NCBI GenBank assembly: GCA_964629965.1
Contig: CAZVRZ010000181.1
Coordinates: 1-9,497 of the forward strand
Reading direction: 5' to 3'
Source of the DNA: CAZVRZ01 sp964629965
GTDB lineage: Bacteria; Chloroflexota; Anaerolineae; Anaerolineales; UBA4823
Length of the DNA: 9,497 nt
Shown: positions 1 to 6,572 of the stretch, piece by piece
Layout: each line of letters opens with the position of its first letter
How positions within the stretch are numbered: position 1 is the first letter of the stretch
Position numbers and translations under genes: made by a program
The notes under the pieces: generated by a model
Told to the model about the DNA's origin: nothing
The model's database searches: none
Seen by the model: the letters and a program-made list of their open reading frames with translations, nothing else

Positions 1-96
1 TTCCCTTCCTTTTGCATAGGCTTTTGCCGCTCATTTCCCATATACAGAATTGCTGATTCGAAGTACGCCATTGATTTTGATGGTACAATCTCGCTC

Positions 97-150
97 AGGT
101 GATTTATACCTGACAGGTGATCTAAACCTGACAGGTGATCTAAACCTGAA
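97..150. repeat. Three 18-bp tandem repeats with internal dyads, upstream of the glycosyltransferase
   Basis: Three consecutive 18-bp units (97-114, 115-132, 133-150) share the core AGGTGATCTAAACCTGA; the first unit differs at two positions and the third at its last base. Each unit contains the dyad CAGGT-N7-ACCTG, and neighbouring units create a second dyad, ACCTG-A-CAGGT. The array ends 23 bp before the glycosyltransferase start codon. It could bind a dimeric regulator cooperatively, form alternative hairpins in the leader RNA, or be a dispersed genomic repeat. The only promoter-like element upstream is a lone TACAAT at 84-89 with no well-placed -35 box. I see no gene in bases 1-173. Confidence 0.85.
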
Positions 151-173
151 ACGACGAACAGATACTCTGCATC

Positions 174-1397
174 ATGCACATCCTTCTGGTACACCAGCTT
201 TTCGCCGCTTTGGATGAGCCGGGAGGCACCCGCCACCACGAGTTGGCGCGCTTCCTGGTGCAACAAGGCCACCGCGTCACCGTCATCACCAGCCCGGTCA
301 GCTACCTGACCGGCGCCGGCAGCCAGGCGGAAAGATCACCCGCCTTGGCTGGCTGCGAACAGCGGGAAGAAGGCAATCTGACCATCCTGCGACCCTACAC
401 CTATTCCGGCGTTCACCGCAGTTTTGTGCACCGGGTAATCGGTTTTCTCAGCTTCATGATCTCATCCTTCATCGCCGGGCTGCGCGTGCCCCAGGTCGAC
501 CTGGTGTGGGGCACATCGCCGCCCATCTTTCAAGGGCTAACGGCCTGGGCGTTGGCGCGCATTCACCGCGCCGCCTTCGTCTTCGAAGTGCGCGACCTGT
601 GGCCGGCTTTTGCAGTGCAAATGGGCGTCCTGCACAACCGCCTGCTGATCTGGGCTTCTGAGCGGCTGGAACGCTTTTTATACCGGCATGCCGATCGCTT
701 GCTGGTCAATTCACCCGGTTTTATCGGCCACCTGCAGAGGCGCGGCGCTCGCCAGGTGGACTTGATCCCCAATGGCGCTGACCCGCGCATGTTCGACCCG
801 TCCCTGGATGGGGCCGAATTCCGCCAGGCGCACAACCTGGGCGATCGCTTTGTGGTGCTCTACGCCGGCGCACACGGCCTGGCAAACGACCTGGGAGTGG
901 TGCTGCAAGCCGCCGGGCTGCTGCGCAACCAGGCCGAGATCTTGATCGTGTTGTTGGGTGACGGCAAAGAGAAAGAGAACCTGGTGCGCCAGGCAGAAGC
1001 GCTGGATATGGCCAACGTGCAGTTCATCCCTTCCATCCCCAAAAAAGAAATGGCGCAGGCGCTAGCCGCCGCAGATGCCTGCCTGGCCATCTTGCAGCCC
1101 ATCCCCTTATTCGCCACCGTATATCCGAACAAGGTCTTTGATTACATGGCAGCCGGGCGGCCCGTTATCCTGGCCATCGACGGCGTGATCCGCCAGGTGG
1201 TCGAGCAGGCCCAGGCCGGCCTGAGCATTCCAGCCGGCGATGCGCAGGCGCTGGCCCAGGCCATCCGCAAGCTGGCGCAAGAGCGCAGCCTGGGGCAGGC
1301 CATGGGGAAAAACGGGCGCCAGTACATAGAAACCCATTTCGACCGGGCCGTCCTGGCAGGCCGGTTGGAGCAAATCTTCCGGGAAATGTGCCAATGA
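174..1397 (+). CDS. Glycosyltransferase family 4-type protein (WbuB-like, GT-B fold)
   Basis: Predicted to move a sugar from a nucleotide-sugar donor to an acceptor, probably in cell-surface glycan or glycolipid synthesis on the cytoplasmic side; donor and acceptor are unknown. The N-terminal half begins MHILLVHQLF and contains GGTRHHELA (about residues 18-26) before GHRVTVIT, typical of the N-terminal Rossmann domain of GT4 enzymes. The C-terminal donor-binding half starts near residue 225 (VVLYAGAHG around 227-235) after the linker motif IPNGAD (N200). The donor-site segment is YPNKVFDYMAAGRPV (317-331). Its length of 407 residues is normal. The start is the ATG at 174, because the recognisable domain begins at residue 1, although no good Shine-Dalgarno is visible. 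D323 sits where most relatives have glutamate (FEYMAAG). The gene overlaps the next by ATGA. The family call is firm; the specificity is not. Confidence 0.88.
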   Translation: MHILLVHQLFAALDEPGGTRHHELARFLVQQGHRVTVITSPVSYLTGAGSQAERSPALAGCEQREEGNLTILRPYTYSGVHRSFVHRVIGFLSFMISSFIAGLRVPQVDLVWGTSPPIFQGLTAWALARIHRAAFVFEVRDLWPAFAVQMGVLHNRLLIWASERLERFLYRHADRLLVNSPGFIGHLQRRGARQVDLIPNGADPRMFDPSLDGAEFRQAHNLGDRFVVLYAGAHGLANDLGVVLQAAGLLRNQAEILIVLLGDGKEKENLVRQAEALDMANVQFIPSIPKKEMAQALAAADACLAILQPIPLFATVYPNKVFDYMAAGRPVILAIDGVIRQVVEQAQAGLSIPAGDAQALAQAIRKLAQERSLGQAMGKNGRQYIETHFDRAVLAGRLEQIFREMCQ

Positions 1398-2719
1398 ACG
1401 CCCATCCTACTGCCAACCCTGCCGCCGCCCCTACCACCACCGCGCCCTCCAGGTGGTCTGTACCCGCGCCGCCCCTGATGGATGCCGAAGCCATCCGGCG
1501 CCATCGCAAAAATTTTCGCAATGTACAGATCGACGCCATCGGCATCGGCATTGCCAGCGCAGCCGCCACCTTCCTGCCGGTTTTCTTGACCCGCCTGGGC
1601 GCCAGCAATACCCAGGTGGGCTTGCTCACCAGCATGCCCGGTTTTGCCGGCCTCCTGCTGGCTCTGCCGGTGGGCGTTTTCCTGCAAACCCGCCGGAACA
1701 TCGTACCCTGGTTCAGCCTGGCGCGCCTGCTGGTAAACGCCTGCTATGTGCTGACGGGGCTGCTGCCCTTCTTGCTGAAAGGCGAATATGCCGTCATCGC
1801 CGTCCTGGCCGTGTGGGGCATGGCCACTTTGCCGCAGACGGTGGTGGCGGTCTCCTTTTCCGTGGTGATGAATGCCGTTGCCGGGCCGCAGGGGCGCTTC
1901 GAACTGATGCGGCGGCGCTGGTCCACCCTGGGCGTTACAACCGCGGTCACGGTCGCCCTGGCCGGGCAGGTGCTGGACCGGATCAGCTTCCCGCTCAACT
2001 ACCAACTGCTGTTCATGGCGCTGTTCATCGGCGGCCTGATCAGTTATTACTTCTCCAGCCACATCGAACTGCTGGACAAGGAACCTGAGCAAATGCGAGA
2101 ACAAACGGCCGGCAACATCGTCGGCAATTACCTCGGGCTGCTCAAGGCCAACCCGGCCTTCGTCTCTTTTGCCCTTAGACGCTTCGTCTTCCTATCGGGC
2201 ATCTCGCTGGGTGCACCGCTCTTCCCGCTCTTCTTTGTGAACGAAGTGCATGCCAGCGACTCCTGGATCGGCATCATCAGCATGGTGCAATCATCGATCA
2301 TGCTAGTCGGTTACACTTTCTGGACGCGCCAGAGCCGCCTGCGCGGAGGGCGTTTTGTCCTGCTGTGCACCACGTTGGGGGTTGCCATCTACCCTGCGCT
2401 GGTCGCATCGACCCACCAAGTGCAGATGATCGCCGTCTTCGCCGGCCTGCTGGGCATCTTCCAGGCCGGGCTGGACCTGATCTTTTTCGATGAGTTGATG
2501 AAAACCGTCCCCATGGAATATGGCGCCACTTTCGTTTCGCTGGCGCAGGGCATGCAGTACCTGTCGGCGTTCCTATCGCCGTTCGTCGGCACCTTCCTGG
2601 CAGATCAGATTGGGCTGCCGGGCGCGCTGCTGGCGAGCGCCGCGCTGCGCCTGGCCGGCTTCTTTCTCTTCCTGCGCGCCAGGCCGAGCCCACACCCCCT
2701 GCCGGGCGAGGCTGAATAG
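1394..2719 (+). CDS. Major facilitator superfamily-type membrane transporter
   Basis: A polytopic membrane protein of 441 residues. After a soluble N-terminal stretch of about 50 residues rich in Ala, Pro and Thr, a series of hydrophobic segments follows, beginning with DAIGIGIASAAATFLPVF and then GLLTSMPGFAGLLLALPVGV ending in the cytoplasmic loop QTRRN. This is the helix 2-3 loop position where the MFS family carries a basic signature. A central polar stretch (around ELLDKEPEQMREQ) divides two halves, as in 12-helix MFS proteins. I choose the ATG at 1394, which gives a 4-bp ATGA overlap with the upstream glycosyltransferase stop; a GTG two codons earlier at 1388 is possible. Coupling suggests a shared pathway, perhaps export of a glycosylated product, but the substrate is unknown. 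The tail PSPHPLPGEAE is non-membranous and looks like translated repeat DNA. Confidence 0.82.
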   Translation: MNAHPTANPAAAPTTTAPSRWSVPAPPLMDAEAIRRHRKNFRNVQIDAIGIGIASAAATFLPVFLTRLGASNTQVGLLTSMPGFAGLLLALPVGVFLQTRRNIVPWFSLARLLVNACYVLTGLLPFLLKGEYAVIAVLAVWGMATLPQTVVAVSFSVVMNAVAGPQGRFELMRRRWSTLGVTTAVTVALAGQVLDRISFPLNYQLLFMALFIGGLISYYFSSHIELLDKEPEQMREQTAGNIVGNYLGLLKANPAFVSFALRRFVFLSGISLGAPLFPLFFVNEVHASDSWIGIISMVQSSIMLVGYTFWTRQSRLRGGRFVLLCTTLGVAIYPALVASTHQVQMIAVFAGLLGIFQAGLDLIFFDELMKTVPMEYGATFVSLAQGMQYLSAFLSPFVGTFLADQIGLPGALLASAALRLAGFFLFLRARPSPHPLPGEAE

Positions 2720-2777
2720 CTAAAGAGCACATCCATCATACCCGTATTGTCGCCGGCCAACCCAGGCAGCAGATGAA

Positions 2778-3235
2778 TTACACCCCGTTTCGCTCGCTTG
2801 CACACTCCGATAAACCTGCCACTGGTGTTTCAGGTGTGATCAACTGGATGCGCACCTTGGCGGCGTTGGCCGGGGCGGTGATGCGCCCGCCTTTCTGCTG
2901 CCAGGCAGTGGTCAGCGTTCCGGCTGCCCCGCTGGCGGCATCCTGGTAGCTGATGGCGGCGTTGTTGCTGTCGTAATAGTAGGCGCGGATGATCCAGCTT
3001 CCGGCGCTGTCGTCTGCATCCAACTCGCCGCTCACCCAGGCATACAGATCGTATTGCGCCCCGGGAGTCACCGCAATGAAGTCGGATTGCAGGTAACCAT
3101 AGGCCTGGTTGCTGAGGGCATAGCCATAGCTGCCACCATGCGGGCTGGCTGTCCCCCAGGTGCTGCGATAGAAAGAAGTGCCCGGGTAGCTGGCCGAGGC
3201 AATTCCATTCCAGTTGCCGCTGCTCCCGATGTCAG
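2778..3235 (-). pseudogene. Fragment of a secreted carbohydrate-binding-like (jelly-roll) domain protein
   Basis: Reading on the minus strand from the insertion-sequence boundary, the frame gives ITVTDIGSSGNWNG, then a domain with SPHGGSYGYAL, a GSWIIRAYYYD strand and TTAWQQKGGRITAPANAAKVRIQL. It stops at 2778 after an unrelated tail (LSECASERNGV). The pattern of aromatic strands, 'W-Q-x-x-G' and 'A-x-x-A-K-V-R-I' is that of CBM4/9-like jelly-roll domains found beside YD-repeat or adhesin modules in large surface proteins. There is no start codon for the domain, since its upstream side is the IS, and the final strands ('W-V-x-x-D-D-V') that normally close such folds are missing. It is therefore a broken remnant truncated at both ends. 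An internal methionine at 3071 could start a 97-residue product, but that would begin in mid-domain. The 58 bp between this fragment and the MFS gene hold nothing I can name. Confidence 0.6.
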
Positions 3236-3272
3236 TGACAGTGATATAGGGTTCTTCCCAGAATTATGTGAA
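3236..3272 (+). repeat. Left terminal inverted repeat of the ISL3-type element
   Basis: A perfect 37-bp match to the reverse complement of 4937-4973. The inner 24 bp (3249-3272) begin GGGTTCTTCCC, the usual type of ISL3-family end. The outer 13 bp (TGACAGTGATATA) are shared with the other end as well. Allowing one mismatch at 3235, pairing continues to 3230, for 42 of 43 positions. The stop codon TAA of the transposase (3264-3266, minus strand) lies inside this repeat. Confidence 0.9.
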
Positions 3273-4841
3273 TGAATATTGTCCCTGCCACAAGACGCTC
3301 TTTCGCAAAAGGTCTTCCTTGCCACGTCCATACATTTGGCGCTTCAGGTTTTTCAGGCGGTTGACATGCCCTTCGGTTGGGCCGTTTGACCAAGATAATG
3401 ATAAGGCCGAATGAACAGCTTTATAATCCTGCTTGATACCTGCAGCGAAATTTCGCCACACCTGATAGCCACTCTTTTCCGCTTGTTCAAGCCACGCATC
3501 AAGTTTACCGGCCTGTTTTTGCCGGACGATTTCAGCGAATGTTCTGGCTAATGTGATCGTTGCGGTCAATTTGGGCTGATCAGCAGCAAGTATTTCCAAG
3601 AGCTTTTCATCTTCTTCCGCTCGTTTTTCCGGACGTTTTGCGATCAAGCTGGCAAGTTTGCGCAAGGAGAGCTGGCTTTGTGCTGAGGTAGTGCTGACAG
3701 GCTTTCCTTCTTGATTACGGACTTTGGGTGGAAGCCCACTGGCCTTGCGAAGCTGGCGAACGAAGAGAAGGACAGTTGAATACTTTCCGGCAAAGCCTTG
3801 GGACTTGATTTCTCGATACAAAAGGGCCGCATTATGGCAACCTTCATTCCATCGTTTCAGGAGATAAGGCTTGACCGGATCTAACAAATGAGCACCGCAC
3901 ATTCTGTTTGATCTCGGCGAAGTGGATTGAATATAGCGGCTCATAGTTTTCGGGTGAATATCAAGATGCTCTGCAATGCTTTTGCGTGTCCAGCCCTGCT
4001 GACTCAACTCTTGAGCAATACTCATCCGACTGTTGCGACGTTCTTCCGCCTTGGTGAGAGGCCCTTCTACTATTGTCACCTTTTCATGCTCTATGTCTTC
4101 CGCCTGATCGGGAGCTTGCGATTGCAGTAGCCGCGTTTTGATATCGGCATATTCTTGTTGCAGGATTTTGATCACAGCATCAGATAAGTTCTTGAGCAAA
4201 TGCCAGCGATCTGCAACCTGCACAGCATTTGGTGCCCCTGCCGATATTCCTTCCGCATAGGTTTGTGAACGGTCCCGGCTTACTATTTCTATCTCGGGAT
4301 GCTGTTTCAACCATTCTGCCAAAGTGCCTGCTTCTCTATCACCCAGTAGATCAATAGCTCGGGCTCGTTCCAGGTCAACCAGGATGGTTCCGTGGCGTTG
4401 CCCTTTGCGTTTGGCCCAATCATCTACACTCAATACTCTTACCGATTGGGATTCTGGATCCGGTAATTCTCGTAACATCTGATTGATCGCACTGTCACAG
4501 ATCCGAACCCCTTCAGCTTCAAGCAGCTTTTCGGCCGTTCGCGCACAAGTGTTTACTCCAATCCGCCGTTGTTTCTCAAGCACACGATTTGTTCGGTGTG
4601 CGTACCGGGAAACAACGCCTGGAAACTGCTCCGCAAAAGTCCGTTGCGCGCATTCCTGGTTCTGGCAGAAAAACCTTTTGACTTTGAGATGAAAGACGAC
4701 AGCTCGTTCAGCCCATGCCAAGTCGGCAGGGTAACGAATGTAGTGACTGTGTTTTACCCCGCTTTCTTGGCTGCACTTCGGACAAACGGCCATATTGGCA
4801 GAGCTTTCCAGTGCAATGATGATCCTGTTCTCTTCGACCAT
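3264..4841 (-). CDS. ISL3-family transposase
   Basis: Catalyses DNA cleavage and strand transfer for the surrounding element. The 525-residue protein has an N-terminal zinc finger (C20-x2-C23 and C59-x4-C64, the zf-ISL3 pattern). The DDE domain carries aspartate in SVDDW (140/141), aspartate in VADRWHLLKN (D211) and glutamate in SNGPTEGHVNRLK (E490). Between the second aspartate and the glutamate is a helix-turn-helix insert (about 284-305, GWTRKSIAEHLDIHPKTMSR), as in longer ISL3 transposases. No frameshift or internal stop is seen, and the catalytic set is complete, so it is probably active. The start is the ATG at 4841; an in-frame TGA lies two codons upstream, so no longer version is possible, although the lead-in before the zinc finger is slightly short for the family. 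No Shine-Dalgarno is obvious. Confidence 0.93.
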   Translation of the reverse strand: MVEENRIIIALESSANMAVCPKCSQESGVKHSHYIRYPADLAWAERAVVFHLKVKRFFCQNQECAQRTFAEQFPGVVSRYAHRTNRVLEKQRRIGVNTCARTAEKLLEAEGVRICDSAINQMLRELPDPESQSVRVLSVDDWAKRKGQRHGTILVDLERARAIDLLGDREAGTLAEWLKQHPEIEIVSRDRSQTYAEGISAGAPNAVQVADRWHLLKNLSDAVIKILQQEYADIKTRLLQSQAPDQAEDIEHEKVTIVEGPLTKAEERRNSRMSIAQELSQQGWTRKSIAEHLDIHPKTMSRYIQSTSPRSNRMCGAHLLDPVKPYLLKRWNEGCHNAALLYREIKSQGFAGKYSTVLLFVRQLRKASGLPPKVRNQEGKPVSTTSAQSQLSLRKLASLIAKRPEKRAEEDEKLLEILAADQPKLTATITLARTFAEIVRQKQAGKLDAWLEQAEKSGYQVWRNFAAGIKQDYKAVHSALSLSWSNGPTEGHVNRLKNLKRQMYGRGKEDLLRKSVLWQGQYSFT

Positions 4842-4906
4842 GATCTGTCAAACGTTCAAGCCTGTTGTGCCTAACAAATGATTACAAAGGTGTGTGATAT
4901 CCATGC

Positions 4907-4921
4907 CCGGGTTATACCCGG
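4907..4921. repeat. Short perfect hairpin inside the IS, between its right end and the transposase
   Basis: CCGGGT-TAT-ACCCGG forms a 6-bp, GC-rich stem with a 3-base loop. It lies inside the IS, 16 bp from the inner edge of the right terminal repeat and 65 bp before the transposase start codon. No T-run follows it on either transcribed strand in the position needed for an intrinsic terminator. It could be a structure limiting readthrough transcription or translation into the transposase gene, or simply a coincidence. Confidence 0.45.
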
Positions 4922-4936
4922 TAAAAAGGCGTTCGT

Positions 4937-4973
4937 TTCACATAATTCTGGGAAGAACCCTATATCACTGTCA
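4937..4973 (-). repeat. Right terminal inverted repeat of the ISL3-type element
   Basis: The exact reverse complement of 3236-3272 over 37 bp. The family-type end (CCC at 4958-4960) is followed by 13 further paired bases, TATATCACTGTCA. Past a mismatch at 4974, TTGACA at 4974-4979 still pairs with the left side over TGACA. Confidence 0.9.
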
Positions 4974-5222
4974 TTGACACTTTTCCAGCCCATCGATCCA
5001 CGGGATAAGCGAGCCGCTGGCCGCGGCATGCCACTCGATCTCGAGGGTGTGCGGCGCATCGGTGATCGTCTTCCAGCCGGTGTAGCCCCAGGTAGCATCG
5101 TCTCTCTTCAGGCGCGCCCGCACCTGGTAGCCAGAGGCGGACAAGTAGCTGAATGGCACATTCATCACGGCTGCGCTGTCCAGACAGCTAAGTAAGTGGA
5201 ACCAGTAAACCTGTTCTATAAA
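4974..5222 (-). pseudogene. Fragment of a lectin/LamG-like domain protein
   Basis: The minus-strand frame reads SYLSASGYQVRARLKRDD, then WKTITDAPHTLEIEWHAA and a SLIPWIDGLEK end, and runs into a stop at the insertion-sequence border. The order 'YQVRA...L..D', 'W..I.DAPH.LE..W.AA', 'WIDG' is what I know from concanavalin/LamG-like domains in Chloroflexota surface proteins. In those the WIDG strand is followed by a further segment ending the fold, which is absent here. The beginning of the fold is missing too. The frame stays open back to the TAA that ends the lipoprotein-like gene at 5223, so a single stop codon separates the two. A possible ATG at 5168 has no evident ribosome-binding site. 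A small palindrome, GCTGTC-CA-GACAGC (5175-5188), lies near its upstream end without a T-run. This is a remnant, unlikely to be functional. Confidence 0.55.
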
Positions 5223-6572
5223 TTAAGGCTTCCAGTATTCACCTCGATTAAGCTCGATATCCTCAAGAATCGTTTCAACAGTCCCAGAGCACACATCTAA
5301 CCGCTCTAGATTCAATTGTTCAGCTTGAGAATCGTAGACTTCTAGAAGGATGTAACGAACGTCCGGTGACCAATCCAACCCATGTATGATTGGATTTTCA
5401 AATATAACCTTCCATGCCCCATTTTCGACTCGGTCGATTCTCACGGAATCGCTCGTTTCAGCACCCTGGTAAGATTTCTGGACAGAAGCAATGAATAAAC
5501 CATCCGGAGACCAATAAGCTTGTTCCACTGCTAACAGATCGTTCTTCCTATAATCTATGAAAAGCCGCCGTTCTCCTGTTTGCACATCGAGCAAGACCGC
5601 ACTGCGATGGGGCGTCGAGATATACAAGATTTCGTTACTGTTTTTAGGATTCCATGTGGGATATTCTTCTCCGTACTCATTGTCAATCTTGCTGTTCCCT
5701 AATGATACCCATCTTGAGTTCTCAACATCAATTACGCGCAACAAGTATCCTGTATAGCGATTCATCGAGACATCAAAGGCGATCCTTTGACCATCCAGCG
5801 ACCATTCGGGCCACACAGAATGATTGAACCCTACCCAGTAATTATCTAGCTTCGTCAGGTTACTCAAATTCAAACCATCTACCTTGTTCAGGTAAAGATT
5901 ATAATATCCATCCTCATCCTCGCCAGTAAAAACGAGTTTCTGCTCAATTGGAGACCAGGCGTGATCTCCAATCACAACCAATAATCCTGAGATCAAAGTT
6001 CTTGATCCTTGCAGATCGGTCACGTATAACTTCCAATCCCCTTTAGGTATAAAAAAACGGTTATCTTCCGGGCCACCTGAGATGTATGCCAGGTAATTCC
6101 CATCGGACGACCATTTCGAGAATGCAGTAAATGGCGCTTGCTCATGAGTGATTTGCTGTTGGTTCTGGCCATCTCCGGTTGCTATGTAAATCTCCGGATA
6201 GCCAGACCAGTCGGCTACAAAGGCTATCTGGCGTTTGCTGACATCCATAGAAGAAGCAGATGTGCAAAAATCGAATTCCAGGGCAGGCACGCCAGTAGGC
6301 GTTGCGGTGTATGAATCTGTAGGCGTCTCCGTCTGTGTAGGCGTGGCTGGAAGTGTTAGGGCGGCTTTTGGCTGAAGGGTTGGTGTACGGGAGGCTTCGA
6401 CCGTACTGCTTGGCTCATTCGTTGGCTGAATAAAATTAGTGCTGGAAAGGAGTGTTGGGGTGACGATATCCAAATCCTTCTCTCCGTAACCGCAACTGAC
6501 TCCCCAAACCATTGAAAGGAGACATAACACCACTAACTTTTTTATAAATAAAACTTTAGTAATCGGTTTCAT
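5223..6572 (-). CDS. Lipoprotein-like TolB/PD40-type beta-propeller protein
   Basis: Likely an exported, membrane-anchored protein. The N-terminus has basic residues, a hydrophobic core (LVVLCLLSMVWG) and Cys27 in GVSC, a loose lipobox with glycine rather than Leu/Val/Ile at -3. A Thr/Pro/Ser-rich linker (about 38-94) follows. From about residue 112 to the end there are regularly spaced propeller motifs of the form W-S-x-D-G-x-x-[ILV]-A: W154, W206, W257, W307, W354 and W401, about 47-52 residues apart, which points to a six-bladed TolB-like propeller for binding protein or glycan. There are no evident catalytic residues. The ATG overlaps the end of the Rhs gene by 17 bp and has its own Shine-Dalgarno, so translation is coupled. 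Its position directly behind a variable Rhs tip makes it a candidate immunity or partner protein; it could equally be an unrelated sensor. It is AT-richer than the Rhs shell. The fold is fairly sure, the role is not. Confidence 0.75.
   Translation of the reverse strand: MKPITKVLFIKKLVVLCLLSMVWGVSCGYGEKDLDIVTPTLLSSTNFIQPTNEPSSTVEASRTPTLQPKAALTLPATPTQTETPTDSYTATPTGVPALEFDFCTSASSMDVSKRQIAFVADWSGYPEIYIATGDGQNQQQITHEQAPFTAFSKWSSDGNYLAYISGGPEDNRFFIPKGDWKLYVTDLQGSRTLISGLLVVIGDHAWSPIEQKLVFTGEDEDGYYNLYLNKVDGLNLSNLTKLDNYWVGFNHSVWPEWSLDGQRIAFDVSMNRYTGYLLRVIDVENSRWVSLGNSKIDNEYGEEYPTWNPKNSNEILYISTPHRSAVLLDVQTGERRLFIDYRKNDLLAVEQAYWSPDGLFIASVQKSYQGAETSDSVRIDRVENGAWKVIFENPIIHGLDWSPDVRYILLEVYDSQAEQLNLERLDVCSGTVETILEDIELNRGEYWKP

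Larger units (their letters stand above)
3236..4973 (-). mobile_element. ISL3-family insertion sequence, apparently complete
   Basis: A single transposase gene is bounded by inverted repeats. The family-typical GGG ends lie at 3249 and 4960, giving a 1712-bp element. The perfect inverted repeat extends a further 13 bp outward on each side (3236-3272 against 4937-4973), giving 1738 bp. ISL3 elements usually make 8-bp target duplications, but none is visible with either boundary: the bases outside the GGG ends, GTGATATA and TATATCAC, are inverted, not direct, copies. The element lies between two remnants of lectin-like domain genes. It is AT-richer than the glycosyltransferase/MFS genes. The uninterrupted transposase frame and identical ends suggest recent activity. 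Confidence 0.88.

Noticed and set aside
71..89. Promoter with TTGATT and TACAAT before the glycosyltransferase
   Set aside because: The two boxes are only 7 bp apart, far from the usual 16-18 bp, so only an isolated -10-like hexamer remains.
97..150. Possible CRISPR array
   Set aside because: The 18-bp units are directly adjacent without spacers, and no cas gene is present.
1142..2104. Long minus-strand open frame (320 codons) opposite the glycosyltransferase and MFS genes
   Set aside because: Its translation is rich in Gln, Gly and His with no recognisable fold, and it lies opposite two convincing genes in GC-rich DNA where antisense frames stay open by chance.
3068..3331. Small minus-strand frame of 87 codons spanning the IS border
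   Set aside because: It runs out of frame with both the transposase and the domain remnant and gives a composition-driven peptide.
4907..4921. Intrinsic terminator at the CCGGGT hairpin in the IS
   Set aside because: No T-run follows the stem on either strand; it is kept only as a hairpin.
5175..5188. Terminator for the propeller gene
   Set aside because: The palindrome GCTGTCCAGACAGC has at most a 4-base loop and no T-run; no convincing terminator was found after 5223.
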